The notes: generated from the letters alone by a model not told the origin. DNA of 64,000 nt from Bradyrhizobium nitroreducens (GCF_002776695.1 NZ_LFJC01000003.1:5328091-5392090); one strand, 5' to 3'. Shown: positions 14,676-23,816, numbered from the stretch's first letter. Made by a program: numbers and translations.

Positions 14676-15809
14676 TTGAATAGCGATCCGAAGCTGGAAC
14701 GGATTGCCAAGGGCAACGCGCTGGCACTTTGCGCCACCGGGACCTGGACCGCGAGCTTCGCGCCGGTCCTGGAGCGGATGGTGGCCGACGCCGAAAAGCT
14801 CGCCGGCAGCCCCCAAAGCATCTTCATCGACGTCTCCGAGGTCGCCAAGCTCGACACCTTCGGCGCCTGGCTGATCGAGCGGCTGCGCCGCAGCCTGACG
14901 AAAGGGCCCGTCGAGGCCCAGATCGCGGGACTGTCCGCCAATTATTCCAGCCTCGTGGACGAGGTGCGGCGGGTCCGGGCGACGGCGGTGGTCGACAGCA
15001 GCCCGGTCACCATCACCGGCATGCTGGAGCAGATCGGCCGGGCCGTGGCCGGCGTCGGCGGGACGGTCGCGGGCCTCGTCGACATGCTCGGCGCCGTGCT
15101 CGCGGCAGGGTTTCGCGTCCTGATCCATCCGCGCTCGTTCCGTCTGACCTCGACCGTGCATCACATGGAGCAGGTCTGCTGGCGGGCGGTGCCGATCATC
15201 GTGCTGATCACCTTCCTGATCGGCTGCATCATCGCCCAGCAAGGCATCTTCCATTTCCGCCGCTTCGGCGCCGACATCTTCGTGGTCGACATGCTCGGCG
15301 TGCTGGTGCTGCGCGAGATCGGCGTGCTGCTGGTCGCGATCATGGTCGCGGGACGCTCGGGCAGCGCCTACACCGCCGAGCTCGGCTCGATGAAGATGCG
15401 CGAGGAGATCGACGCGCTGCGCACCATGGGGTTCGATCCGATCGAGGTGCTGGTGCTGCCGCGCATGATGGCCCTCGTGCTGGCGCTGCCGATTCTCGCT
15501 TTCCTCGGCGCGATGGCCGCGCTCTATGGCGGCGGGCTCGTGGCCTGGCTCTATGGCGGGGTCGAGCCCGAGGCCTTCCTGCTGCGCTTGCGCGACGCCA
15601 TCTCGATCGACCATTTCATCGTCGGCATCGTGAAAGCCCCGGTCATGGCCGCCGTGATCGGCATCGTCGCCTGCGTCGAAGGCCTTGCCGTACAGGGCAG
15701 CGCGGAATCGCTGGGGCAGCACACCACGGCCTCAGTGGTGAAGGGCATCTTCTTCGTCATCGTGATGGACGGCGTGTTCGCCATCTTCTTCGCCTCGATC
15801 GGGATGTGA
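14676..15809 (+). CDS. mlaE: MlaE-family ABC permease with N-terminal STAS domain
   Basis: 377 residues starting at TTG (14676) behind GGGAGCGGACA. Residues 1-110 are an MlaB-like STAS domain (ALALCATGTW, SIFIDVSEVAKLDTFGAW). The rest is the MlaE permease: IIVLITFLIGCIIAQQGIFH, GVLVLREIGVLLVAIMVAGR, GSAYTAELGSMKMREEIDAL, and C-terminal helices. Mla systems move phospholipids between inner and outer membranes. The fusion replaces a separate mlaB. The ATPase gene starts 2 bp after the stop, so it is an operon with mlaF and mlaD. Confidence 0.93.
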   Translation: MNSDPKLERIAKGNALALCATGTWTASFAPVLERMVADAEKLAGSPQSIFIDVSEVAKLDTFGAWLIERLRRSLTKGPVEAQIAGLSANYSSLVDEVRRVRATAVVDSSPVTITGMLEQIGRAVAGVGGTVAGLVDMLGAVLAAGFRVLIHPRSFRLTSTVHHMEQVCWRAVPIIVLITFLIGCIIAQQGIFHFRRFGADIFVVDMLGVLVLREIGVLLVAIMVAGRSGSAYTAELGSMKMREEIDALRTMGFDPIEVLVLPRMMALVLALPILAFLGAMAALYGGGLVAWLYGGVEPEAFLLRLRDAISIDHFIVGIVKAPVMAAVIGIVACVEGLAVQGSAESLGQHTTASVVKGIFFVIVMDGVFAIFFASIGM

Positions 15810-15811
15810 CG

Positions 15812-16594
15812 ATGGCAGGAGAAGCTCAACGCGAAACCTCAGATCCCATCATCCGCGTCCGCGACATCACCGTGCAGTTCGGCGCGACACGCGTGCTCGA
15901 CGGCCTCAACCTCGACGTCAAGCGCGGCGAGATCCTGGGCTTTGTCGGCCCTTCCGGCGCGGGCAAGTCGGTGCTGACACGCACCATCATCGGCCTCGTG
16001 CCGAAGGTTGCGGGCTCCATCGAGGTGTTCGGCGTCGACCTCGATTCCTCCAACACCTCGCAGCGCCGCAACGTCGAGCGGCGCTGGGGCGTCCTGTTCC
16101 AGCAGGGCGCGCTGTTCTCCTCGCTGACGGTGCGGCAGAACATCCAGTTTCCGATGCGCGAATATCTTCGCGTCTCGCAGCGGCTGATGGACGAGATCAC
16201 TATGGCCAAGCTCACCATGGTCGGGCTCAAGCCGGAGGTCGCCGAACGCTTTCCCTCCGAGCTCTCGGGCGGCATGATCAAGCGCGTCGCGCTCGCCCGC
16301 GCGCTGTCGCTCGATCCGGATCTCGTGTTCCTGGACGAGCCGACCTCGGGCCTCGATCCGATCGGCGCCGGCGACTTCGACGACCTGGTCAGGACGCTCC
16401 AGCGCACTTTGGGGCTGACGGTTTTCATGGTAACCCACGATCTCGACAGCCTTTACACCGCATGTGACCGCATCGCCGTTTTAGGGAACGGTAAGATCAT
16501 TGCGGCAGGGTCGATCGCCGACATGCAGGCCTCGCAGCATCCCTGGTTGAGGCAGTATTTCCATGGCAAGCGCGCCCGCGCGGTCATGACTTGA
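15812..16594 (+). CDS. mlaF: Mla-type ABC transporter ATP-binding protein
   Basis: A 260-residue ATPase. Walker A is GPSGAGKS, the Q-loop is VLFQQGALFSSLTV, the signature is LSGGMIKRVALARAL, Walker B is LVFLDEPTSGLDPIG, and the switch His is in MVTHDLDSL. GALFSSLTV and LDPIGA are characteristic of MlaF/TGD3. It powers the MlaE permease on the cytoplasmic face. The start ATG at 15812 lies 2 bp after mlaE. Confidence 0.95.
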   Translation: MAGEAQRETSDPIIRVRDITVQFGATRVLDGLNLDVKRGEILGFVGPSGAGKSVLTRTIIGLVPKVAGSIEVFGVDLDSSNTSQRRNVERRWGVLFQQGALFSSLTVRQNIQFPMREYLRVSQRLMDEITMAKLTMVGLKPEVAERFPSELSGGMIKRVALARALSLDPDLVFLDEPTSGLDPIGAGDFDDLVRTLQRTLGLTVFMVTHDLDSLYTACDRIAVLGNGKIIAAGSIADMQASQHPWLRQYFHGKRARAVMT

Positions 16595-16623
16595 GTAGCT
16601 GGGATGAGTAGCCGGAGCACCTG

Positions 16624-17496
16624 ATGGAAACGCGGGCGAACTACGTTTTGATCGGATCGTTCACGCTGGCGGTGATCGCGGCGGCGATCGGCTTCGTGCT
16701 GTGGTTCCAGTCGCTGCACACCACCAAGCAGCGCAGCCCGCTGCGCGTCGTGTTCGAGGGCCCGGCGGCCGGCCTGCGCAATGGCGGCAGCGTCAACTTC
16801 AACGGTATCCGGGTGGGCGAGGTGGTCTCGGTGAAGCTCGACAACCCGCGGCGGGTTGTCGCACTCGCCATGATCGAGAACAACGCCCCGATCCGCAAGG
16901 ACACCCTGGTCGGCCTCGAATTCCAGGGCCTGACCGGCGTTGCCGCGATCTCGCTCAAGGGCGGCGACGAAGCCGCGGCCCCGCCGCCGCTCGACCAGGA
17001 CGGCATCCCGACGCTGACCGCTGACCCCAACAAGCTGCAGGACGTCACCGAGGCGATCCGCGGCACGCTGCAGAACATCAACAAGATCGTCGCCGACAAT
17101 CAGGAATCGGTGAAGAACTCGCTGAAGAATCTGGAGACCTTCACCAGTTCGCTCGCGCGCAATTCCGAGAAGATCGACGGCGTGATGGCCAAGGTCGACG
17201 GCGTCGTGCTCAAGGCCGACAATCTCATGCTCGGCCTCAATACGCTCGCCGGCGGCAAGGACGGCGGCGAGCTGTTCCAGGCGGTGAAGTCGATCCGCGA
17301 GCTCGCCGACGATTTCGACAAGCGCTCGGGTGCGCTGATGGCCGACGGTCGCCGCACGCTGGGTGACATCAGCCGCGCCGTGAACAATTTCGACCGCAAC
17401 CCGACCCGCGTCCTGTTCGGCGCCAGCAACAGCAGCGCGCCACCGCCCGCGCCGCCGCCGGAGCCGCCGAGGCAGGCACCGGCGCCGAGACGGTAG
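16624..17496 (+). CDS. mlaD: MlaD/MCE-domain substrate-binding protein
   Basis: 290 residues. One N-terminal membrane anchor (about 8-28), then an MCE domain (about 38-115: VVFEGPAAGLRNGGSVNFNG, VGLEFQGLTGVAAISLKGG), a long helical segment (about 135-260), and a Pro-rich tail. MlaD forms a hexameric ring that carries lipids between the MlaFE complex and the periplasm. It lies 29 bp after mlaF. The operon ends here: no MlaC, no auxiliary lipoprotein (LptE/PqiC type) and no outer-membrane MlaA follow, so these partners must lie elsewhere. Confidence 0.93.
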   Translation: METRANYVLIGSFTLAVIAAAIGFVLWFQSLHTTKQRSPLRVVFEGPAAGLRNGGSVNFNGIRVGEVVSVKLDNPRRVVALAMIENNAPIRKDTLVGLEFQGLTGVAAISLKGGDEAAAPPPLDQDGIPTLTADPNKLQDVTEAIRGTLQNINKIVADNQESVKNSLKNLETFTSSLARNSEKIDGVMAKVDGVVLKADNLMLGLNTLAGGKDGGELFQAVKSIRELADDFDKRSGALMADGRRTLGDISRAVNNFDRNPTRVLFGASNSSAPPPAPPPEPPRQAPAPRR

Positions 17497-17527
17497 GAGG
17501 GGCACGTTCGCGCTTCTCTCTCCACGT

Positions 17528-17592
17528 CATTGCGAGCGTAGCGAAGCAATCCAGTCGGTCTGGATTGCTTCGTCGCTTTGCTCCTCGCAATG
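17528..17592. repeat. Palindromic repeat (CATTGCGAG...CTCGCAATG)
   Basis: Nested inverted repeats: CATTGCGAG/CTCGCAATG (17528-17536, 17584-17592) and GAAGCAATCCA/TGGATTGCTTC (17542-17552, 17561-17571). A second copy of the same family is at 51165-51251. Confidence 0.8.
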
Positions 17593-17617
17593 ATGGAGCT
17601 TGTAGAAGCCGCCTTGG

Positions 17618-17695
17618 TAGCCCGGATGGAGCGCAAGCGTAATCCGGGACTTTTTGCTGAGCTCCCCGCATTGCGCTGCGCTCCATGCGGGCTAC
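17618..17695. repeat. Palindromic repeat (GTAGCCCGGATGGAGCG)
   Basis: GTAGCCCGGATGGAGCG (17618-17634) is complementary, with one mismatch, to CGCTCCATGCGGGCTAC (17679-17695). It lies in the 280-bp gap after mlaD, with no gene inside. Confidence 0.75.
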
Positions 17696-17726
17696 GAGCC
17701 CCTCTCGAAGTGACGCGCCCAAACAA

Positions 17727-17755
17727 AAACGGAGGCCGCGAGGCCTCCGTTTTCT
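17727..17755. terminator. Bidirectional terminator
   Basis: The stem ACGGAGGCC (17731-17739)/GGCCTCCGT (17744-17752) is flanked by AAAA and TTTTCT. It separates the mla operon from the convergent giant gene. Confidence 0.85.
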
Positions 17756-17776
17756 CATTCGTTGATGACTTGCCCG

Positions 17777-20700
17777 TTACCCCAGCCGGCCCGCCGCATG
17801 CGCGAGCAGCGTGTAGACCAGCCCCGTCTCCGAGGTCAGGTGGCCGCGCAGCTCCTGCGGGCCGCGGCCGTCACGGGCGACCTCGTCGAGCAGGCGCTCG
17901 AACTCGGCGACGTAGCGGTCGACCGTGCCCTTGAAGTTGCGGTCGGCGCGGTACTTGCGGGCGACCTCGTCGAAGGCCTTCTGACCGGCGGGCGTGTAGA
18001 GGCGCTTGGTGAAGGCCTTGTTCTCGCCGCGCTGGTAGCGGTCCCACATCTCGGCCGCGAGGTTGCGGTCCATCAGCCGGCCGATGTCGAGCGACAGCGA
18101 TTCCAGCGGATTGCTGCTGGCCTGCGGGGCCTGCGGCTGCGGCGCGGGGGCGGCGCGGCCACGCGGAGCCTGACCGGTCGGGGCGCCCTGATTGGCGTCC
18201 GTGCGGTTGAGCAGGTCCGACAGCCAGCCGTCACGGCCCTGGTCGTTGCTGGACGGCGCGACCGGCGGCGCTTCGGTGCGACGCGAGGGCGCCGGCATGC
18301 CGAGGTCCGGCGGCGGCAGCGTGGAAGCGCTGCCGGTGTCGCGCATGCGGGTCTCGGTGCCACGACCGCCGGCAATGGCCATCACCGGCTCTTCCTGGCG
18401 CTGGACGGCGACGGACGCGCGGCCCGCGGTGGTGACGTCGAGGCCGCGGCCGTGCTGGGCGACGATGCGGTTGAGCTCGGCGAGAGCCTCGATCTGGTCG
18501 ACGATCACCTTGCGCATCTGCGCCGTGCTCTCGGCGGCCTCCTGCGGCATCTCGAGCACGCCGCGGCGCAGCTCGTTGCGGGTGGCTTCGAGCTCGTTGT
18601 GCATCTCGAAGGCCATCTGCTTCATGCTGGAGACGAGGTTGGTGAACTTCTCGGTCGACTGCTTGAACATCGCATCCGCCTCGTCCGTGGTCTGGCGGTA
18701 GATGTCGTGCATCGCCTCGATGGTCTGGCGGTGCTCCTCCTCGGACGCCACGCGCACCGCCTCGAACTGGCGGGTGATCGCGGCGGAGCCGGCGCCGGCG
18801 GTCTCGGCGACGACGCGGGCGATGTCGCGGGCGCGCTCTTCGGCGGCCGCCAGCGATTCGTCGAGCAGGCCGGTGAAGCGCGACAGCCGCTGGTCGAGGT
18901 CGGCCGTACGCAGGTCTATCGTGGTGACGAGCGATTCCAGCGCCTGCTTGCGCTCGGCGAGCGAGGCGGTGGTGTTCTTGTTGCTCTGCTCGACGACCTG
19001 TGCGGCCTCGACCAGCGCCTTGCCGTGCGCGTCGAACTGGGTCGACAGCTCGCCGAGATCCTGCAGCGCCTTCGTGGTCTTGCTGTTGAAGACGTTGAGC
19101 TGGTCTTCCAGGTTCTGCGTCGCCGCGCCGTTGCGGGAGGTGACGTCGTTCATCGCCGAGACGAAGTCGGCGACACGCGTCACCAGCGCCCGCTCGAGCG
19201 AGTTGAGGTTGTCGTGCGCACCGGTCAGCACCTCCTGGAGCAGGATGTTGCCTTCGCGCAGCCGTTCGAACAGTGCCACCGTGTCGGTGCGCAGGATCTT
19301 GCTGGTCTCCTGCATCTCGGTGACGGCCGCGATCGAGACCTGGCGCGACTGGTCGATCGCGGAGCGCGAGGCCTGCTCGAGGTCCTTGAGCGACTTGCCG
19401 ACCGCGCTGGTCGCGATCTCGCTGGCCGCGTTGATGGTACGCGCGACTTCCGAGCCGTTGCCCATCATGGTCTGCGAGAAGGCCTGGCCGCGCGTCTCGA
19501 TCGACTTCAGCGCGTCCGAGGTGACGCGGTCGATGTCGAGCGTGAGCTGGCTGGTCTTCGAGCCGATCGCGTCGACCAGCGCACCGCGCTTGGCGTCGAT
19601 CATGTTCGACAGACGGTCGGCCTGCTGCTGCACATAGGTGACGATCTCGTCGGTCTTGCCGGTCATGGCCTGGCCGAAGCTGCTCGAGGCGGCGAGCACC
19701 GAGCGCTCGACGTCGGCCGAGCTCGACTTGACCCGCGAGCTCGCCTCGTTGGAGGCGGTGATCAGCGCGTTCTGGGCGTTGAGCGCGCTGGTCTGGATGT
19801 CGTTGGTCGCGTTCGCGGTGGCCGTGCTCAGCGTGCGCTCGATCTCGGTCGAGATCGTGCGGATCTGGCTCGCGGCATCCGCCGAGGTCGAGGTCAGCGA
19901 GATCTGGGCCTCACGCGCGCTGTTGAGGATGGTCGAGGCGGTGTCGGCGCCGACAGCGGTCAGCGTGCGCTCGATGTCCGTGGTCAGCGACTTGATCTGG
20001 CTAGCCGCGTCGGTCGAGGCGGAGATCAGCGAGCCCTGGGCTTCGCGCACGCCGCTGGTGAGCGCCTCGATGGTGGCGCCGCCGGCGGTTGCCAGCGCGC
20101 GCTGCATCTCGGCGGCGAGCGAACGGACCTGGCTGGTCTGCTCGGCCGAGACCGTGAGCAGGGTGCTCTGGGCGTCGCGGGCGCTGGTGGTGATCGTCTC
20201 GGCGGTCGACTGGCCGACCTGCGAGAGCGAACGATGCACTTCGGCCGCGAGCGACTTGACCTGGCTCGCCGCGTCCGAGGACGCGGTGACCAGCGTGCTC
20301 TGGGCTTCGCGGGCGCCGGTCACGATGGTTTCGGCGGTCGAGGTGCCGGCCATCGTGAGCGAGCGCTGCACGTCCGAGGACAGCGCCTTGATCTGGTTGG
20401 CGGTCTCGGTCGAGGCCGCGATCAGCGCGCTCTGCGCGTCGCGGGCGCCGGCGGTGATCGATTCCGCCGTGGTCGTGCCGGCCAGCGACAGCGAGCGCTG
20501 CACGTCGGCGGTCAGCGTCTTGACGTGGTTGGCCGCATCCGAGGACGCGGTGACGAGCGTGGTCTGCACCTCGCGGGCGCCGGCCAGGATCGAGGCCGCG
20601 GTGGCAGAGCCTGCCGCCGACAGCGTGCGTTCGACGTCGGCCGACAGCGCCTTGATCTGGTTGGAGGCTTCGCCCGACGCCGCGACCAGCGTCGCCTGCG

Positions 20701-23485
20701 CCTCGCGGGCGCTGCTCAGGATCGAGTTCGCCGAACCGGTGCCGACCGCGGTCAGCGCGCGCTCGACCTCGGCGGAGGTCATCTTGAGCTGGGCGTTGAC
20801 GTCCGAGGAGACGGTCATCAGCGACTGCTGGGCGGTGCGGGCGCCGGTCTGGATCGTCTCGCTGGTGTTGACGACGAGGTTGGTGAGCGAGCGCTCGGCG
20901 TCCTCGACATGCGAGCGGATCGCGGTCGAGATCATCTCGGCGCGGGACATCATGTCCTCGCTGGCCTGGCGGCCGCTGCTTTCGATGCGGCCGGCGACGG
21001 CCTCGACGCGCGAGCCGAGCAGGTCCTCGAACTGCGCCACGCGCACGTCGATGTCGCTCGCGACCGAGCCGACCTTGGTCTCGATGGCCTGATGGATCTC
21101 CTGGAAGCGCGCCGTGACCGTGTCGGTCAGATGCGTGCTGCGGCCGTCGATGATCTCGGTGACGCCGGTGATGCGGCGGTCGACCGCCTCGATCGCCTGC
21201 GCGGTGCCGTCGGTGAGCGTCGAGGTCAGCAGGGTCAGGCGCGTGTCGATCGACTGCACGGCCTGCGAGGCGCCGTTGGTGACGGCCGTGGTCAGGTAGG
21301 TGAGGCGGGAGTCGATGGACTCGAGCGCCTGCGTCGCATTGCCCGTCAGCGTCGTCGTGAGGTGGGTCAGGCGGGTATCGATCGACTGGATGGTCTGCGA
21401 GGCGCCATCGGTCAGCGAGCTCGTCAGGTGGTTGAGGCGCGCGTCGATGGTCTCGATGGCCTGCGAGGCGCCGCCGGTGAGCGACGTCGTCAGGTGGGTG
21501 AGGCGGGAGTCGATCGACTGGATCGCCTGCGCGGCGCCGTCGGTCAGCGACGTCGCCAGCGTGTTGATGCGCCCGTCGATGGTGTCGGTCATGGACTTCG
21601 CGCGGCTGTCGAACGACTGTTCGAGCGCGGCGACGCGGCCGACGAGCTGCTCGTCGAAGGTCTTGATGTGACCGCCGATCGTACCGTCGAGGCTGGCGAT
21701 CTTGCCGTTCAGCGAGGCGTCGAGATTGCTGACGCGTTCGCCGACCGTGGTCTCGAACTGCAGCAGGCGCTGGTCGAGCACGGCCGTGATCTCGCCGCCG
21801 TTGGCGGTGAAGCGGGTGTCGAAATTGTCGACATAGGTCTTCAGCGATTCATGGATTTCCTGCGTGCGCTGGCCCATGCGCTCGACGATCTCGCCGCCGA
21901 AGGTCTTCACGGTGCGGTCGAACTCGGAGATGTGGCGCGTGATCAGGGCGCCCAGCGTGCCGGAGTCGCGGGCGAACTTCTCGACCAGCTCGGTGCCCTG
22001 GTTCCTGACCAGCTCGTCGAACGCGCTCATCTGCAGCGACAGCGAGTCGTGCGCGGTCTCGGTCTGGCTCACGACCTTGGCGACGAGGGTGTTGACGGTG
22101 GCGTCGAGCGCCTCGCTCGCCTTGTCGCCGCTCGTCATGATCTGGCCGGCGAGGCGGTTGCCGGCGTCGTCGATCTTGGCCGAGATGTCGTTGGAGCGCA
22201 GCTCGAGCTCGAGCAGCAGCGAGTCCGAGGAGTTCTTCAGGCTGTCGTGCACCTGCTCGGTGCGCTCGGAGATGCCGTCGACGATCGCGGCGGAGCGCTG
22301 CTCGAACTCGCCGGTGATGCGGTCGATGCGTTCGTTCAGCATCTCGTGGACGCGGTCGGCGAGGTCGACGAACTCGTCGTGGACGTGGCCGGTCTTGAAG
22401 TTGAGGCTGGTGGTCAGCCGCTCGCTGGCGTCGAGCACGGCGCGCGTGGTCTCGTTGCTGGCCTCCTCGAGGCGGTCGAGCAGGTCGCCGCCGCGCTCGC
22501 CGAGCGCCAGGATCATGTTGTCGCCGGCATTGCTCAGGGCGCTGGTGATGTGGGCGCCGCGCTCTTCGAGAGCACCGGTGATGGACTTGGCGACCTCGTC
22601 GACGCGCGAGGCGATCGCGTCGGAGATCAGCGCGATGTCGTGGCGCAGATCGATCTGCACGCCGGAGATGGCGCTGCGGACCTGCTCGGCCTGGCCGACC
22701 AGATTGTCGCGCTGATGGGCGATGTCCTGGAGCAGGGCGCGGATACGCACCTCGTTGTCGGAATAGGCGCGTTCGAGTGCGGCGACCTCGTTGGCGACCA
22801 GCGTCTCCAGCTCGCCGGCACGCGCGATCGCGCGCTCGATGCCGTCGCCCATCGCCGCGACCTCGCGGCGGATGGCCTGGCCGACGGTGACCATGGAATC
22901 GGAAGCCGAGCCCTCGGGCTCGGAGAAGCGGATCGCGACCTGCGCCATCGCCTGGGCGACCGAGCTCATCTGCTGGCCGCGCCAGACCAAACTCGCCAGG
23001 AAGTAGAACAGCATGATGGGCGCGAAGAACATGGTGACGAGGCCGGCGATGGCCAGCACGCCGCCGCTCTGGCCCATGGCGGCCTGGATCGAGGGCAGGA
23101 AGCCGATCGTCAGTGCGGCGCAGGCCGCGAGCCAGATCACGGTGAAGATCGTCGCGCCGGTGTAGATGCTGCGGGCAGGGCGACCCGTCTGCAACGCCTG
23201 GAGCAACTGGCCGATGGTCTCGCGGTCGTCGTTGGCGGCGCGGCGCGAAGCGCGCGGCTCCTCGACCGGGTCGAACACGTTTGCACGTTCATTGGCGGCA
23301 GGACGCGGCTCGAAGCTCGGCTCGTCGAAGATCGGGGGCGGCGGCGCCACCGAAGGCGCGGTCTCGTTGCGCATGGCGGCGTTGCGGCTGGTGTCGGCAG
23401 CCGTGTCGCTGATGTTCAGGGCTTCCTGGATCGCAGAAAGCGCAACTTCTGTCGGGTCTTTGACCTTTTTCGGAGTGTTCGCCAT
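17777..23485 (-). CDS. GPR-like (growth pole ring) giant membrane-anchored helical repeat protein
   Basis: 1,902 residues. The cytoplasmic head (1-105) is Pro-rich. Two membrane helices follow (about 111-131 and 142-168), then more than 1,600 residues of alpha-helical, apolipoprotein-like repeats, and a C-terminal head with a Pro/Gln linker (about 1740-1820) and a small helical domain ending LLAHAAGRLG. Residues about 631-784 are 22-residue repeats of type QAIQSIDSRLTHLTTSLT. Residues 863-1258 are nine exact 44-residue repeats (VERTL...AREAQ...ASQIKSL type). This architecture matches Agrobacterium GPR, a giant apolipoprotein-like protein that forms a ring at the growth pole and organises polar peptidoglycan synthesis in Hyphomicrobiales. 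Orthology is inferred from architecture. CtrA-type boxes lie upstream. ATG 23485 starts MANTPKKVKDP. Confidence 0.85.
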   Translation of the reverse strand: MANTPKKVKDPTEVALSAIQEALNISDTAADTSRNAAMRNETAPSVAPPPPIFDEPSFEPRPAANERANVFDPVEEPRASRRAANDDRETIGQLLQALQTGRPARSIYTGATIFTVIWLAACAALTIGFLPSIQAAMGQSGGVLAIAGLVTMFFAPIMLFYFLASLVWRGQQMSSVAQAMAQVAIRFSEPEGSASDSMVTVGQAIRREVAAMGDGIERAIARAGELETLVANEVAALERAYSDNEVRIRALLQDIAHQRDNLVGQAEQVRSAISGVQIDLRHDIALISDAIASRVDEVAKSITGALEERGAHITSALSNAGDNMILALGERGGDLLDRLEEASNETTRAVLDASERLTTSLNFKTGHVHDEFVDLADRVHEMLNERIDRITGEFEQRSAAIVDGISERTEQVHDSLKNSSDSLLLELELRSNDISAKIDDAGNRLAGQIMTSGDKASEALDATVNTLVAKVVSQTETAHDSLSLQMSAFDELVRNQGTELVEKFARDSGTLGALITRHISEFDRTVKTFGGEIVERMGQRTQEIHESLKTYVDNFDTRFTANGGEITAVLDQRLLQFETTVGERVSNLDASLNGKIASLDGTIGGHIKTFDEQLVGRVAALEQSFDSRAKSMTDTIDGRINTLATSLTDGAAQAIQSIDSRLTHLTTSLTGGASQAIETIDARLNHLTSSLTDGASQTIQSIDTRLTHLTTTLTGNATQALESIDSRLTYLTTAVTNGASQAVQSIDTRLTLLTSTLTDGTAQAIEAVDRRITGVTEIIDGRSTHLTDTVTARFQEIHQAIETKVGSVASDIDVRVAQFEDLLGSRVEAVAGRIESSGRQASEDMMSRAEMISTAIRSHVEDAERSLTNLVVNTSETIQTGARTAQQSLMTVSSDVNAQLKMTSAEVERALTAVGTGSANSILSSAREAQATLVAASGEASNQIKALSADVERTLSAAGSATAASILAGAREVQTTLVTASSDAANHVKTLTADVQRSLSLAGTTTAESITAGARDAQSALIAASTETANQIKALSSDVQRSLTMAGTSTAETIVTGAREAQSTLVTASSDAASQVKSLAAEVHRSLSQVGQSTAETITTSARDAQSTLLTVSAEQTSQVRSLAAEMQRALATAGGATIEALTSGVREAQGSLISASTDAASQIKSLTTDIERTLTAVGADTASTILNSAREAQISLTSTSADAASQIRTISTEIERTLSTATANATNDIQTSALNAQNALITASNEASSRVKSSSADVERSVLAASSSFGQAMTGKTDEIVTYVQQQADRLSNMIDAKRGALVDAIGSKTSQLTLDIDRVTSDALKSIETRGQAFSQTMMGNGSEVARTINAASEIATSAVGKSLKDLEQASRSAIDQSRQVSIAAVTEMQETSKILRTDTVALFERLREGNILLQEVLTGAHDNLNSLERALVTRVADFVSAMNDVTSRNGAATQNLEDQLNVFNSKTTKALQDLGELSTQFDAHGKALVEAAQVVEQSNKNTTASLAERKQALESLVTTIDLRTADLDQRLSRFTGLLDESLAAAEERARDIARVVAETAGAGSAAITRQFEAVRVASEEEHRQTIEAMHDIYRQTTDEADAMFKQSTEKFTNLVSSMKQMAFEMHNELEATRNELRRGVLEMPQEAAESTAQMRKVIVDQIEALAELNRIVAQHGRGLDVTTAGRASVAVQRQEEPVMAIAGGRGTETRMRDTGSASTLPPPDLGMPAPSRRTEAPPVAPSSNDQGRDGWLSDLLNRTDANQGAPTGQAPRGRAAPAPQPQAPQASSNPLESLSLDIGRLMDRNLAAEMWDRYQRGENKAFTKRLYTPAGQKAFDEVARKYRADRNFKGTVDRYVAEFERLLDEVARDGRGPQELRGHLTSETGLVYTLLAHAAGRLG
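19712..20899 (-). repeat. Nine tandem 132-bp coding repeats inside the GPR-like gene
   Basis: Nine consecutive 132-bp units encode 44-residue repeats (4 x 11) with no length change from the first (starting AERSLTN) to the last (ending SSSAD). Sequence similarity between units is moderate at protein level, with a conserved skeleton: R-SL at 3-5, a central A(R/L)-AQ, and A(S/N)(Q/H)-K at the end. Confidence 0.85.
21134..21595 (-). repeat. Tandem 66-bp coding repeats inside the GPR-like gene
   Basis: Seven units of 66 bp encode 22-residue repeats: a first SMTDTIDGRIN unit, five QAIQSIDSRLTHLTTSLT-type units, and a last degenerate QAIEAVDRRIT unit. Twenty-two is the classical apolipoprotein helical period. 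Confidence 0.8.
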
Positions 23486-23663
23486 GTTCAGTCCGAGCCC
23501 TCGTTACTTGTACGCGTCCCCCCGCGAGCCCTGCGCGCTGCGCAAGCCCACAGACCGGATCATGCCGCTTACGCGGATCTCCTAGCCGTCCCCACCCGGA
23601 CGGCTTGTCCGCCAATTTCTGCAACATCCTATTGGCAGAGCGATGCGAATGAAATGCCCGCGA

Positions 23664-23688
23664 TTAAGACATTCTTAATCATCGTTAA
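23664..23688. promoter_or_regulatory. CtrA-type binding boxes between gpr-like and hpt genes
   Basis: TTAA-GACATTC-TTAA (23664-23678) is a perfect TTAA-N7-TTAA CtrA consensus. It overlaps TTAA-TCATCG-TTAA (23675-23688, spacer 6). A TTAACCAT half-site lies at 23805-23812. The full box is about 180 bp upstream of the giant gene's ATG and about 140-220 bp upstream of the Hpt gene. CtrA is the essential cell-cycle regulator in these bacteria; binding here is inferred. Confidence 0.65.
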
Positions 23689-23816
23689 CAGGATCGCGGC
23701 GTAACGCCTTAGCATTAAATGTAATTCTCCACCGGACTCGCCCGATTGCGGCAACTTTTCGTCAATAAACCGGCAGAACTGCGTTCAAGAAGCCAAACAT
23801 TTCGTTAACCATTTCC

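Noticed and set aside
14729..15810. A second long plus-strand frame across mlaE, continuous into mlaF in another phase.
   Set aside because: The overlapping Arg-rich translation is a shadow of mlaE. Only the MlaF part of that frame (from 15812) has ABC-ATPase motifs.
17762..23704. A 1,980-codon open frame on the plus strand, opposite the giant gene.
   Set aside because: High-GC codon bias on the minus strand leaves the antisense frame free of stops. The translation is rich in Arg, Gly, Asp and Val without fold, start signal or family, whereas the minus-strand product has membrane helices and regular repeats.
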